Assembly: GCA_963768945.1 (NCBI GenBank)
Contig: CAVYJW010000006.1
Coordinates: 977,299-1,041,298 of the forward strand
Direction of reading: 5' to 3'
Length of the DNA: 64,000 nucleotides
From: RYN-230 sp963768945
GTDB lineage: Bacteria > Actinomycetota > Actinomycetes > Streptosporangiales > Streptosporangiaceae
Shown here: positions 24,861-33,543 of the stretch, one piece after another
Position numbering within the stretch: the first letter of the stretch is position 1
Layout of the letters: each line of letters starts with the position of its first letter
Program-made: the position numbers and the translations under genes
Notes under the pieces: model-generated
Databases searched by the model: none
Told to the model about the DNA's origin: nothing
Seen by the model: only the letters and a program-made list of their open reading frames with translations

Positions 24861-25898
24861 TCAGACCAGGATACTGGTCACGGGCAGCGCAGAATCGGCG
24901 CCGACGTCCAGCGACGACGGCTTGGCGTCACGCGCCACCAGTTCCGCCCCGAGCGCCGCGACCATGGCCCCGTTGTCGGTGCACAGGCCGGGCCGCGGCA
25001 CCCTGAGCCGGATGCCGGCCGCCTCGCAGCGCTCCGCGGCCAGGGCGCGCAGCCGGGAGTTGGCGGCGACACCACCGCCGATGACCAGGTGGTCAACGCC
25101 GTGGGCCTGGCAGGCCTGCACCGCCTTGCGGGTCAGGACGTCGGCCACAGCCTCCTGGAACGAAGCCGCGACGTCCGCCACCGGGACACTCGCCCCGGCC
25201 GCCCGCCGCTCTTCCACCCAGCGCGCTACCGCGGTCTTCAGCCCCGAGAAGGAGAAGTCGAAGGTCTGGTCCCGGTACTTGGCCCGGGGGAAGGCGATCG
25301 CGGCGGGATCGCCTTCCCGGGCCTCCTTGTCGATCGGCGGCCCGCCGGGGAACGGCAGCCCCAGGACCCGGGCCACCTTGTCGTAGGCCTCACCGGCAGC
25401 GTCGTCGATGGTGGCGCCGAGTGGCTGCACGTCGCCGGCGATGTCACGGGCCAGCAGCAGCGAGGAGTGCCCGCCGGACACCAGCAGCGCGATGGCCGGC
25501 TCAGGCAGCGCGCCGTGCTCCAGCTGGTCCACGGCGATGTGCGCGGCCAGATGGTTCACCGCGTACAGCGGCTTGCCCAGGGCCAGCGCGTACGCCTTGG
25601 CCGCGCAGACGCCCACCAGCAGCGCCCCGGTCAGGCCCGGGCCCGCGGTCACCGCGATCGCGTCCACGTCGGCCAGCGTCACGCCGGCCGTGGCCAGCGC
25701 CCGGTCCACCGCCGGGACCATAGCCTCCAGGTGGGCGCGGCTGGCCACCTCGGGCACCACGCCGCCGAAGCGGGCGTGCTCGGCCACGCTGGAGGCCACC
25801 GAGTCGGCCAGCAGCTCGTGCCCGCGCACCAGCCCGGCGCCGGTCTCGTCGCAGGACGTCTCGATGCCCAGGACCAGGGGGGCGAGGGGTGCGGTCAT
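24861..25898 (-). CDS. tsaD: tRNA N6-adenosine threonylcarbamoyltransferase
   Basis: Transfers the threonylcarbamoyl group to A37 of ANN-decoding tRNAs (t6A). The 345-aa protein has ETSCDETGAGLV at the front, the metal-binding HLAAH at about 117-121, and the ATP-binding SGGHSSLLLA and GGGVAANSRLR. It overlaps rimI by 4 nt, and tsaB and tsaE are in the same cluster; the partner TsaC/Sua5 is not. Confidence 0.96.
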   Translation of the reverse strand: MTAPLAPLVLGIETSCDETGAGLVRGHELLADSVASSVAEHARFGGVVPEVASRAHLEAMVPAVDRALATAGVTLADVDAIAVTAGPGLTGALLVGVCAAKAYALALGKPLYAVNHLAAHIAVDQLEHGALPEPAIALLVSGGHSSLLLARDIAGDVQPLGATIDDAAGEAYDKVARVLGLPFPGGPPIDKEAREGDPAAIAFPRAKYRDQTFDFSFSGLKTAVARWVEERRAAGASVPVADVAASFQEAVADVLTRKAVQACQAHGVDHLVIGGGVAANSRLRALAAERCEAAGIRLRVPRPGLCTDNGAMVAALGAELVARDAKPSSLDVGADSALPVTSILV

Positions 25899-26497
25899 CG
25901 GGGGCCTCCTGCCGCCGACTTCGGGTCACGCCGTCTCGGGCCGGCGAAGCCGAACCGGCGGGCCCGGCGCATGCTGAGCCGCATCACCAGGGCGTCCGTG
26001 CCGGATGGCTGGTAGTAGCCGCGCCGGATGCCGATCTCGCCGAAGCCCCGGCTGCGGTAGAGCCGCTGCGCGCGATCGTTGTCCACCCGGACCTCCAGGA
26101 AGACGTCGGTGCAGCCACGCTGGTTCGCCTCGGCGAGCAGGGCGTCGAGCAGCAGGGCCCCGATCCGCTGGCCCCACCGATCCTGCGCCACGGCCATGGT
26201 GAGCACGTCGGCCTGGCCGCCGCCCGGGCTCAGCAGCCCGGCGTACCCGACCAGCTCAGCGGCGTCCTCGGCGACCAGGTAGTGGCGCCCGCTGGCCGCC
26301 CCGTCGAGTTCGGACGCCAGCATGGCCTCCGACCACGCCTCGTCCCCGAACAGGGCGGCTTCCAGCCGGAGCACGGAAGGCAGGTCGGCGTGGGTCATGG
26401 CGCGCAGCGCGATGCCCGGCGGCGTCGCGGAGGGTGGTGAGGCCGCTGGGCCGCGTGTGGCGGCGTGCCGTGGGGTCGCGGCATCGTGGCGCGTCAC
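25895..26497 (-). CDS. rimI: ribosomal protein uS18 alanine N-acetyltransferase
   Basis: A 200-aa GNAT acetyltransferase. The acetyl-CoA loop is seen in VAQDRWGQRIGALLLDALL, with the RimI-type ending LEVRVDNDRAQRLYRSRGFGEIG and YYQP. The substrate in E. coli is the N-terminus of S18; in actinobacteria the target is less sure. It is sandwiched between tsaB and tsaD with 4-nt overlaps on both sides, the usual actinobacterial arrangement. The first 28 residues are a Pro/Ala-rich extension and may not be conserved. Confidence 0.92.
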   Translation of the reverse strand: MTRHDAATPRHAATRGPAASPPSATPPGIALRAMTHADLPSVLRLEAALFGDEAWSEAMLASELDGAASGRHYLVAEDAAELVGYAGLLSPGGGQADVLTMAVAQDRWGQRIGALLLDALLAEANQRGCTDVFLEVRVDNDRAQRLYRSRGFGEIGIRRGYYQPSGTDALVMRLSMRRARRFGFAGPRRRDPKSAAGGPR

Positions 26498-27234
26498 GGT
26501 ACCGTCACCCGCTTCGGCGGCCCGGGCACCCGGGCGTCAGGCCGGCGCAGGTAGATCGGCTCGGCGCCGCTGGAGGGACTGCCCGCGGCGAGTTGCCGGG
26601 CCGCGAGCCGGGCCAGGGTGCCAGCGGCCGGGTAGGACGGCTCGAGGGGCTCACCCAGGACACCGGGGTAGAGCAGCGCACCCGCACCCGCGGCCTGGAG
26701 GCCCTGGGCGCCGTGGCTGCCCGGGCGCTGGCTGCCCCGGGCGCCGTGGCTGCCCCGGGCGCCGTGGCTGGTGGCGGTCATCTCGGCCACGTCGGACGGG
26801 ATGCCGACCGCCGGGCCGTCCAGCCGGCGGCCCGCGGCGTCGTAACGGGCCCAGTACACCTCGCGCCGCCGGGCATCGGTGGCCACGATGAACGCGCGGC
26901 CGCCGGCGGCGGCCGCCGCGTCGGCGGCGATCACGTCCAGGGTGCACACCCCGTACACCGGGACGCCCAGGGCGCTGCCGAGTACCCGGGCGGTGACCAG
27001 TCCCGCGCGCAGGCCGGTGTACGGGCCAGGCCCTGTCCCGGCGGCGACGGCGGTGATGTCCAGCCGGCCCGCACCGGCCTCGGCCAGCACGGCGTCAATG
27101 GACGACGCCAGCAGCTCACCGTGGCGGCGCGCATCGACCGTGGTGGTCTCGGCCAGCACGTGCGTCCCGTCATGCAGGGCTACCGTCACGGCTGGCGTCG
27201 CGGTGTCGAACGCGAGCAGTAGCACGGGCGCCAA
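26494..27234 (-). CDS. tsaB: tRNA threonylcarbamoyladenosine biosynthesis protein TsaB
   Basis: An ASKHA-fold partner that forms a complex with TsaD and TsaE. LLLAFDTATPAVTVAL, GPGPYTGLRAGLVTARVLG and YGVCTLDVIA are typical. The 246-aa form uses TTG 27234; GTG 27225 would begin right at the fold and is as likely. A repeat insertion of Gly-Ala-Arg-Gly-Ser-His type (26703-26770, 18-bp units) splits the C-terminal half. Confidence 0.9.
   Translation of the reverse strand: MAPVLLLAFDTATPAVTVALHDGTHVLAETTTVDARRHGELLASSIDAVLAEAGAGRLDITAVAAGTGPGPYTGLRAGLVTARVLGSALGVPVYGVCTLDVIAADAAAAAGGRAFIVATDARRREVYWARYDAAGRRLDGPAVGIPSDVAEMTATSHGARGSHGARGSQRPGSHGAQGLQAAGAGALLYPGVLGEPLEPSYPAAGTLARLAARQLAAGSPSSGAEPIYLRRPDARVPGPPKRVTVP
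26703..26770. repeat. 18-bp in-frame repeat inside tsaB
   Basis: Units of CTGCCCCGGGCGCCGTGG encode Gly-Ser-His-Gly-Ala-Arg stretches. The central copies are nearly identical. The insertion lies in a loop where TsaB proteins vary in length. Confidence 0.75.
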
Positions 27235-27289
27235 GCCTAGTTGACCAGGCAGACGACACAGGACGGCCGCGGGCGGGCCGTCATGCGGG

Positions 27290-28339
27290 TCACTTCAGCC
27301 GGGCGAGTACATCGCGGGCCGCGGCGATCGCCCCGGCCCGGAGCTGGCTCGGGGAGACTGCCCCGTAGCCGCCACGGCCGCTGTTGCCCTGCAGCACCGC
27401 GGTGAGCACGACGTTGCGGTCCCGGACCACCACCGTCATCAGGTCGGTCGTGATCCCGGCAGCCCGGGTGACCTGCAGCGCGGAGAATGCCTTGGTGCCC
27501 AGCCCCGTGATCGTGGCGATCGCGGCCTTCGGCAGGTTGGTGCCCTTGGGCGGGCTGGCCTTCTGCTGCAGGGCGGACGTGTATCCGTCCGTGGCCGCGA
27601 ACGTGGCGCTGCCATCCCCGCTGGCCAGGCCGTTCGGGGTGTAGGCCTGTATCTGGACGTTCAGCAGCCGGTACAGCGGCCGGTGGTCCAGCGTCCAGCT
27701 GCACAGGCTGGCCTCGCCGCCGTCGAGCGACTGCGGGGAGGCGACGATCCGCGTCCCCGGCAGGTACTGGCCGAGCGTGCTGGCGGTCACCGCGGTGCAC
27801 ACGTTCGGGACGCTCCTGAACTCGCCCGCCTGGAAGGCCGTCACCAGGGGGGCGGGAAGGCTGGCCGGCTTACTGCCGCCGCTGACCAGGAACCAGACTC
27901 CGGCGCCGATGAGCACCACCACGCCGAGCACGCCGCCCCACAGGTAGATCGAGCGGCGGTTCCGGCGGGCCCGCGCCGCGGCCTGGCGCCCCCGCGGGCG
28001 CACCGGCGGCGGGACGGCCTCCGCCGGCTCGTCCTGGTAGCCGGGGGGCTCGTCATATCCGGGTGGGGAGTCGAACCCGGGCGGCTCATCGTAGCCGACT
28101 GGTGCGCCGTGCCTGCCTGGCGCCTGGTATCCGGCCGGCGCGGCGCGCCCGGGATCCGGTGGGGCCACGGCCGGTCGCTTGCCGCGCTCCGAGCCCTCCG
28201 CCCAGCGCGGATCGACGGCGAGCCCCGCCCAGGGAGGGAGCTCCTCGTTCTCGTCCGGGTAGGAGTCATCGCTCCAGCGCCGGTTGCCGCGTGGGGACAG
28301 CCGACCGGAGCGGGGGTTACGGGGCCCCTGCTGAGCCAC
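27290..28339 (-). CDS. hypothetical single-pass membrane protein with Tyr/Pro-rich cytoplasmic region
   Basis: I do not recognise this 349-aa family. The cytoplasmic half is disordered and contains a short repeat of the type GYDEPPG (about residues 82-108). After a basic cluster (QAAARARRNRR) a membrane segment (IYLWGGVLGVVVLIGAGVWFL) follows. The outside domain of about 200 residues holds two Cys (in VCTAVT and LCSWT) and resembles secreted DUF3558-like folds. It sits between tsaE and tsaB, where no t6A role is expected. The same plan, disordered repeat, membrane segment and outside domain, is found in the 662-aa protein at 37528. Confidence 0.75.
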   Translation of the reverse strand: MAQQGPRNPRSGRLSPRGNRRWSDDSYPDENEELPPWAGLAVDPRWAEGSERGKRPAVAPPDPGRAAPAGYQAPGRHGAPVGYDEPPGFDSPPGYDEPPGYQDEPAEAVPPPVRPRGRQAAARARRNRRSIYLWGGVLGVVVLIGAGVWFLVSGGSKPASLPAPLVTAFQAGEFRSVPNVCTAVTASTLGQYLPGTRIVASPQSLDGGEASLCSWTLDHRPLYRLLNVQIQAYTPNGLASGDGSATFAATDGYTSALQQKASPPKGTNLPKAAIATITGLGTKAFSALQVTRAAGITTDLMTVVVRDRNVVLTAVLQGNSGRGGYGAVSPSQLRAGAIAAARDVLARLK

Positions 28340-28466
28340 GGCGCGCCTCCGGGAAAAGGGATCAGACCGTGCAGAACGGCGCGAGACGCATTACCGGACG
28401 GCAGCCCGTCAGGAACTGCTGACGTCAGCAATGCGGGGACAGTGCGAAACTATATGGCCTTGGGTG

Positions 28467-28982
28467 TCAGGCGTAGGGCACAACACGCGGATCCGCGGCG
28501 GATGCCCACCGCTCGCCGATACCGGTCAAAGTCACCCAGCGCATCTCGCCGGGCTCGCTGGCCGGAGGCATCGCGATGGTGATCTCCAGGCGGTCGGCCG
28601 CGAGCTCCTCGACGAGGCCCTCGCCCCACTCCACCACGGTCGCACAGTCCTCCAGGGACGCGTCCAGATCCAGGTCATCCACTTCAGCGACGCTGCCCAG
28701 CCGGAACGCGTCCACGTGCACCAGGCCCGGGCCGCCACCCAGGGGCGGATGCACCCGGGCGATGACGAACGTCGGGGAGGTCACCGGCCCGCGGACATCA
28801 AGCCCCTGCCCGATGCCCTGGACCAGGGTGGTCTTGCCCGCCCCGAGCGGCCCGGTAAGCACGACCAGGTCACCGGCCCGGAGCAGGGCCGCGATCCGCC
28901 CGCCCAGCATCCGCATGTCATCCGCGGTGGCCACCGCGACGCGGTCAGACGGCCCGCGGTCGGAGTCGTGACCAGACCCCAC
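28467..28982 (-). CDS. tsaE: tRNA threonylcarbamoyladenosine biosynthesis ATPase TsaE
   Basis: An ATPase that activates the TsaB-TsaD complex. The 171-aa protein has Walker A GPLGAGKTT near residue 45, SPTFVIARV, and the HVDAFRLG motif. It begins at GTG 28982. It is separated from tsaB by a membrane-protein gene. Confidence 0.93.
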   Translation of the reverse strand: MGSGHDSDRGPSDRVAVATADDMRMLGGRIAALLRAGDLVVLTGPLGAGKTTLVQGIGQGLDVRGPVTSPTFVIARVHPPLGGGPGLVHVDAFRLGSVAEVDDLDLDASLEDCATVVEWGEGLVEELAADRLEITIAMPPASEPGEMRWVTLTGIGERWASAADPRVVPYA

Positions 28983-29088
28983 GCAGCAGCACCTGCCTTC
29001 TCCACGTGCTGGCCCGGCAGGGCCGGACTCCGGCAGAGGGCCGGGCCCTCGGCTGGCCCGGCAGGGCCGGGCCCCCGGGAAACTGCCG

Positions 29089-30201
29089 TCACGCAGAGCA
29101 TTCGCGCGCCGCAGCGCCCGCGTCCACCCTCGCGATCAGGCCGGTGATCGCCTCGTTGACCACCCCGGGAGCCTCCAGGATAACGGCGTGGCCGGCGCCG
29201 GGTACCCAGACCAGTTCCGCACCGGGAATCCCCTCGGCCAGCTCCAGGCCCAGGGACGGCGAGATGAGCCGGTCCTTGTCCCCGGTCACCGTGACCACCG
29301 GGACCCGGCCCAGAGTGGCGAGCGTGTCGCGCATGTCCACCCCGTACAGGACCTCCCCGAACGCCGCGACCACCTCGATCGGCGTGGACCTGATCATCTG
29401 CTCCAGGAAGTCCACCACCGCGGGATGCACCCGCGGATCGCCGAAGCCGACAAAGCGGGTGCTGAGGAAGGACAGGTCGCCGGCCACCCGGCGCCCGCGT
29501 TCCACCAGCATGGCCCGGTACCCGGTGGCGGCGCCGCGCAGCACCAGCGGGAGCGCCCGGGTGAGCACCGGCCTGATCGGCCCGGGCATCCACGGGCTGC
29601 CCGCGGACAGGCCGCTGGCCGCGGTGGCGATGAGCCCCACCCCGGTGACTTTGGTACCGAAGAGCTCGGGGTGCTGGCCGGCCAGCGTCATGATGGTCAT
29701 GCCGCCCATGGAGTGACCGACCAGCACCACCGGTATGTCACCGGGGGCGGCTGCCCTGATGACCAGGTCAAGGTCGGCGCCAAGCCGCTCGATGCTGGCC
29801 GCGCCCGCCGCGGAGCGCCCGGACCGGCCGTGGTCCCGCTGGTCCCAGAACACGAGGCGGTGCCGGGCCAGGGCGGCACGCTGGAAGTGCCAGCAGTCCT
29901 GATTCAGGGTGTAGCCGTGGCAGAAGATGATGGTGACCGGCTGGGGCGGTGCGCCTTGCCCGGCCTGGTTGGCAGCCGCGGGCGGCTCGTCGATTTCGAC
30001 ATGCAACGGGACCCCATCGTCGGTCAGCACGGTGAGCGGCTGCCCGCGTAGCTGGCCCAGCTGTTCTGGCGCCGCGGTGCTCCGCAGCACCTGGGTCCTG
30101 CCTATCGCGATCCGCTCGGCCGCCACGACGGCTCCGGCCCCGGCCGCTACGGCCCCCGCCGCCAGACCTGCCACTCCTGTGATCCGTCGCCAGGTCGCCA
30201 T
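29089..30201 (-). CDS. alpha/beta hydrolase
   Basis: A 370-aa hydrolase of unknown substrate. An N-terminal hydrophobic stretch (about 8-28, GLAAGAVAAGAGAVVAAE) may anchor it to the membrane. The fold shows FCHGYTLNQ (oxyanion region), VLVGHSMGGM with Ser in the nucleophile elbow, and GAGHAVILE with the catalytic His. In actinobacteria an alpha/beta hydrolase is commonly found between alr and tsaE, as here. Bases 28983-29088 contain GGCCCGG-rich hairpins and may end this transcript. Confidence 0.88.
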   Translation of the reverse strand: MATWRRITGVAGLAAGAVAAGAGAVVAAERIAIGRTQVLRSTAAPEQLGQLRGQPLTVLTDDGVPLHVEIDEPPAAANQAGQGAPPQPVTIIFCHGYTLNQDCWHFQRAALARHRLVFWDQRDHGRSGRSAAGAASIERLGADLDLVIRAAAPGDIPVVLVGHSMGGMTIMTLAGQHPELFGTKVTGVGLIATAASGLSAGSPWMPGPIRPVLTRALPLVLRGAATGYRAMLVERGRRVAGDLSFLSTRFVGFGDPRVHPAVVDFLEQMIRSTPIEVVAAFGEVLYGVDMRDTLATLGRVPVVTVTGDKDRLISPSLGLELAEGIPGAELVWVPGAGHAVILEAPGVVNEAITGLIARVDAGAAARECSA

Positions 30202-30265
30202 CGCACCTCCCTGCCGCGTCCTGGTCCGGCGACCCGCGGCTAGCGACCCGCCGGCTAGCGACGCG

Positions 30266-31447
30266 TCAGGCTTGCGGCCTCGTCACCGAGCCCGACAGCC
30301 CCGCACCAGGAGACTCACGGTCCTCGTATGCTACTCCACGGTAAGTTCGGGGTAGTCCCCCGGCAAAGTTGGTGACGACCTCGTAGGAGACCGTGCCCAG
30401 GGCGTCGGCCCACTGCTGGGCCGTGGGCTCACCGGAGTCCCCCGGGCCGAACAGCAAGACCTCGTCGCCGGTTTCGGCCGGCTCGGCCGCGAAGTCGATC
30501 ACGGACAGGTCCATGCACACGGTGCCGGCGATATGCCAGCGCTGGCCGCGGGCCTGCACCTCGACCACGCCCGAGGCATGCCGGGGTATTCCCTCGGCAT
30601 AGCCCAGCGGGATCAGCCCCAGCGTGCTCGCGCCCTGGGTGGTGTAGCGATGGCCGTAGGACACCGCCGTGCCCCCGGGGACCCGCTTGACCAGGGTCAG
30701 CCGGGTGCGCACGGTCATGGCCGGGCGGAGCCAGTCCGGGGCGCCCCCGGGGAGAGTGGCCAGGCCGTAGATCGCCCCGCCCGGACGGACCAGGTCGAAC
30801 CAGGTGCCGGGCAGGTGAAGGGCGGCCGCGGTATTGGCCAGGTGGCGCACCTCGGGCCGGGCTCCCGCCGCCTCGGCCACCGCCACGGCATCGGTGAACC
30901 GGGCCAGCTGGGCATCGACGGACGGGTGACCGGGGATGTCCGCACACGCCAGATGGGACCATAGGCCCGCAATCGTGACGGTTCCGGCGGCCTCGCCGGA
31001 CCGGGCGGCGGCGACCAGGGCCGGCCAGTCGGCCGGGGTGGCGCCACCCCGGCCCATCCCGGTGTCGATCTTGAGGTGCACCCGGGCCGGGTGCCCGGCC
31101 CGGGTGGCCGCGGCCGCGATCTCGTGCAGCAGCGGAACCGCGTCCACGGTCAGGTCAACGTCGGCGCGGATCGCGGCCTCGTGCGTAGCGCCGGGCGCCC
31201 CGAGCAGGCAGAGCACCCTGGTCGTGATGCCTGCCTGGCGCAGCGCCAGCGCCTCGTGCTCGTGCACCACGCCCAGCCAGTCCGCGCCTCCGGCCACCGC
31301 CGCGTGCGCCGCGGGGACCATGCCGTGCCCGTAGCCGTCGGCCTTGACCACCGCCATGACCTGCAGGCCGCCGACGTGCTCGCGCATCGCCTCGACGTTC
31401 CGGGCGACGGCGGCCAGATCGATGAGCGCTTCCGCGTGACCGTCCAT
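30266..31447 (-). CDS. alr: alanine racemase
   Basis: A PLP enzyme that supplies D-Ala for peptidoglycan. The 393-aa protein has the PLP-lysine motif VVKADGYGHG with Lys35, HLKIDTGMGR, GGAIYGL, and the catalytic Tyr in AVSYGHRYTT. ATG 31447 gives MDGHAEALIDL, the family start. The unrelated Arg-rich sequence upstream in the same frame comes from the nnr region and is not part of the protein. It lies 82 nt after nnr and before the hydrolase gene. Confidence 0.96.
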   Translation of the reverse strand: MDGHAEALIDLAAVARNVEAMREHVGGLQVMAVVKADGYGHGMVPAAHAAVAGGADWLGVVHEHEALALRQAGITTRVLCLLGAPGATHEAAIRADVDLTVDAVPLLHEIAAAATRAGHPARVHLKIDTGMGRGGATPADWPALVAAARSGEAAGTVTIAGLWSHLACADIPGHPSVDAQLARFTDAVAVAEAAGARPEVRHLANTAAALHLPGTWFDLVRPGGAIYGLATLPGGAPDWLRPAMTVRTRLTLVKRVPGGTAVSYGHRYTTQGASTLGLIPLGYAEGIPRHASGVVEVQARGQRWHIAGTVCMDLSVIDFAAEPAETGDEVLLFGPGDSGEPTAQQWADALGTVSYEVVTNFAGGLPRTYRGVAYEDRESPGAGLSGSVTRPQA

Positions 31448-31529
31448 GGACCCCCAGTTTGCCAGCAGGTGGGATCGGCCCGGTCCGGGAAGCGAGGCCC
31501 TGCCGGGCGCGAGCGCGCGGCAGGCGTGT

Positions 31530-33143
31530 CTAGCTGGCCCGGCGGCGGACCGACCTGATCGCTTCGGGTAGCGCGCCCACCACGTCCGCCGCCCCGATCG
31601 GCGCCTCCGCGTAACCGGCCCGGGAATCGTCGGGATTGGTGACGTCCCACCTGCCACCGGACGGCTCGACGGCGGGCACCGGACGTGCGCCAGCCCCCGC
31701 GGCCGCCAGCCGGGCGGCGAGCCCGTGCAGGTACGCGGCGGCCGCCGCGGACTCGCTGGCTTCCAGGCGCTGGGCCAGCAGCGAGCCGGCCAGCCCGGAC
31801 AGCACGTCCCCGGTGCCCGCGGTGGCCAGCCACGACGTCCCGGTGGAGTTGACCCACACCGGCTGCGGGTCATCCTGGCCGGCCCCGTCCTGGCGGGCCG
31901 CTGAACGGCCGTCAGGGGTGGCAATCACCGTGGTGGATCCTTTGAGCAGGACGGTGGCACCCAGGCTGGCTGCGGCCTTCCTGGCGTGTTCCAGGCGGCG
32001 GCTCTCGACGTCGGCCGGGTCGGCGCCGAGCAACCGCCCCAGCTCGCCGGCATGCGGGGTGAGCAGGGTCGGCGCCTGCCGGGACAGCAGCCGCTTATGG
32101 GCCGCCAGCAGGGTCAGCCCGTCCGCGTCCACCAGGACCGGCACGTCGCTGGCCAGCACCGCGGCCAGGCGTTCCCGGGCCTCGTCATCGGTGCCCATGC
32201 CCGGCCCGACCACCCAGGCCTGAACCCGTCCCGCTGCGCGGACATCCTCGCCGGCTGGGATGTCCTGCCCGGTCACGGTGATCACCGCCTCCGGCCAGAG
32301 CAGCCGGACCACGGCTACCGCGGGCGCCGCGGACACCAGCCGGACCATCCCGGCGCCGCCGCGGATCGCTCCGCCGACGGCCAGTGCGGCTGCCCCGGTG
32401 AAGCGCTCGCTGCCGGCCACGATCCCGACCACGCCCCGGCGGTACTTGTCGGACTCCGGAGAAGGCCGGGGCAGCAACGCGCCCACGTCTGCGGCCTGCA
32501 TCGCGCTGGCGTCCGGGGCGTCCAGGTACGGGCCGAGACCGATGTCGATCAGTTCCACGACCCCGGCGTACCGCGCGCCCGGGTCGATCAGCAGGCCGGG
32601 TTTCAGGGTGCCGAACGTCACGGTCACGTCGGCCTGGACCGCAGTCCCCTCGACCACGCCGGTGTCCGCGTCCACCCCGCTCGGCAGGTCCACCGCGACG
32701 ACCACGGCCGGGGATCGTGCGGCCAGCCCGGCCAGGGTGGCTTGGGGCTCCCGCAGGCCGCCGTGGCCGCCGATGCCCAGCAGGCCGTCCACGATCAGGT
32801 CAGCCGCGCCGAGGGCCGCCGGGGCGTCGTCCGGGCTGGCCAGCCGGCCGCCCGCTTCACGTAGCGCGGCCGCGCCCTCCTCGTGGACCCGCGAGCCGGC
32901 GGTGACGGCCAGCACCACCGCTCCCCGGCTGGCCAGCCGGGCCCCCGCGTAGAGGGCGTCGCCGCCGTTGTCCCCGCTGCCCGCGAGCACCACGACCCTC
33001 GCCCCGGGCACCTTCCCGACCAGGCCCGCGCTTACCGACGCGAGCCCGGCCGCGGCCCGCTGCATCAGCGCGCCCGGCGGCAACGTCGCCATGAGGGCCT
33101 GCTCCGCCGCCCGGACTTTGCGCACCTGGTGTGCGTATCTCAT
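31530..33143 (-). CDS. nnr: bifunctional NAD(P)H-hydrate repair enzyme (epimerase and dehydratase)
   Basis: Repairs damaged NAD(P)H hydrates. The N-terminal epimerase half (1-210) has GSGDNGGDALYAG and VDGLLGIGG. The C-terminal ADP-dependent dehydratase half has SDKYRRGVVGIVAG, LTPHAGELGRLLG, LLKGSTTVI and GTGDVLSGLAGSLL. At 537 aa the two-domain size is normal. It overlaps acpS by 4 nt upstream and precedes alr, the standard order. Confidence 0.95.
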   Translation of the reverse strand: MRYAHQVRKVRAAEQALMATLPPGALMQRAAAGLASVSAGLVGKVPGARVVVLAGSGDNGGDALYAGARLASRGAVVLAVTAGSRVHEEGAAALREAGGRLASPDDAPAALGAADLIVDGLLGIGGHGGLREPQATLAGLAARSPAVVVAVDLPSGVDADTGVVEGTAVQADVTVTFGTLKPGLLIDPGARYAGVVELIDIGLGPYLDAPDASAMQAADVGALLPRPSPESDKYRRGVVGIVAGSERFTGAAALAVGGAIRGGAGMVRLVSAAPAVAVVRLLWPEAVITVTGQDIPAGEDVRAAGRVQAWVVGPGMGTDDEARERLAAVLASDVPVLVDADGLTLLAAHKRLLSRQAPTLLTPHAGELGRLLGADPADVESRRLEHARKAAASLGATVLLKGSTTVIATPDGRSAARQDGAGQDDPQPVWVNSTGTSWLATAGTGDVLSGLAGSLLAQRLEASESAAAAAYLHGLAARLAAAGAGARPVPAVEPSGGRWDVTNPDDSRAGYAEAPIGAADVVGALPEAIRSVRRRAS

Positions 33144-33490
33144 CCTTCGGCCACCACCATCGCGATGCTCATCCCGGCATCATGACTGAGAGAGACATGC
33201 CAGCGGCGGACGCCCCGCTGGCTCGCCGCGTCGGCGACCGTGCCCTTGATCTCCAGCCGGGGGAAGCCCGCGGAGTCCCGGATCACCTCCACGTCGGTCC
33301 AGCTCAGACCGGGCGGCGCGCCCAGCGCCTTGGCCACCGCTTCCTTGGCCGCGAAGCTCGCGGCCAAGGATCGCGGCGGCCCGTCGAGTTCGCTCTCAGC
33401 GAACAGTCGACCCGCCAGGGCCGGGGTCCGCCCCAGGGTCCGCTCAAAGCGGCTGATGTCCACCAAGTCCACCCCGATCCCAATGATCAC
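33140..33490 (-). CDS. acpS: holo-[acyl-carrier-protein] synthase
   Basis: Transfers 4'-phosphopantetheine from CoA to acyl carrier protein. The 116-aa protein has the Mg-binding GIGVDLVDISRFE and FAAKEAVAKALG. It starts at ATG 33490 and overlaps nnr by 4 nt. Confidence 0.96.
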   Translation of the reverse strand: MIIGIGVDLVDISRFERTLGRTPALAGRLFAESELDGPPRSLAASFAAKEAVAKALGAPPGLSWTDVEVIRDSAGFPRLEIKGTVADAASQRGVRRWHVSLSHDAGMSIAMVVAEG

Positions 33491-33543
33491 CTGTCCACCC
33501 TGTCACGCGACTGGAGGCTGCGTGGAACGGCCAGGGGGACTCG

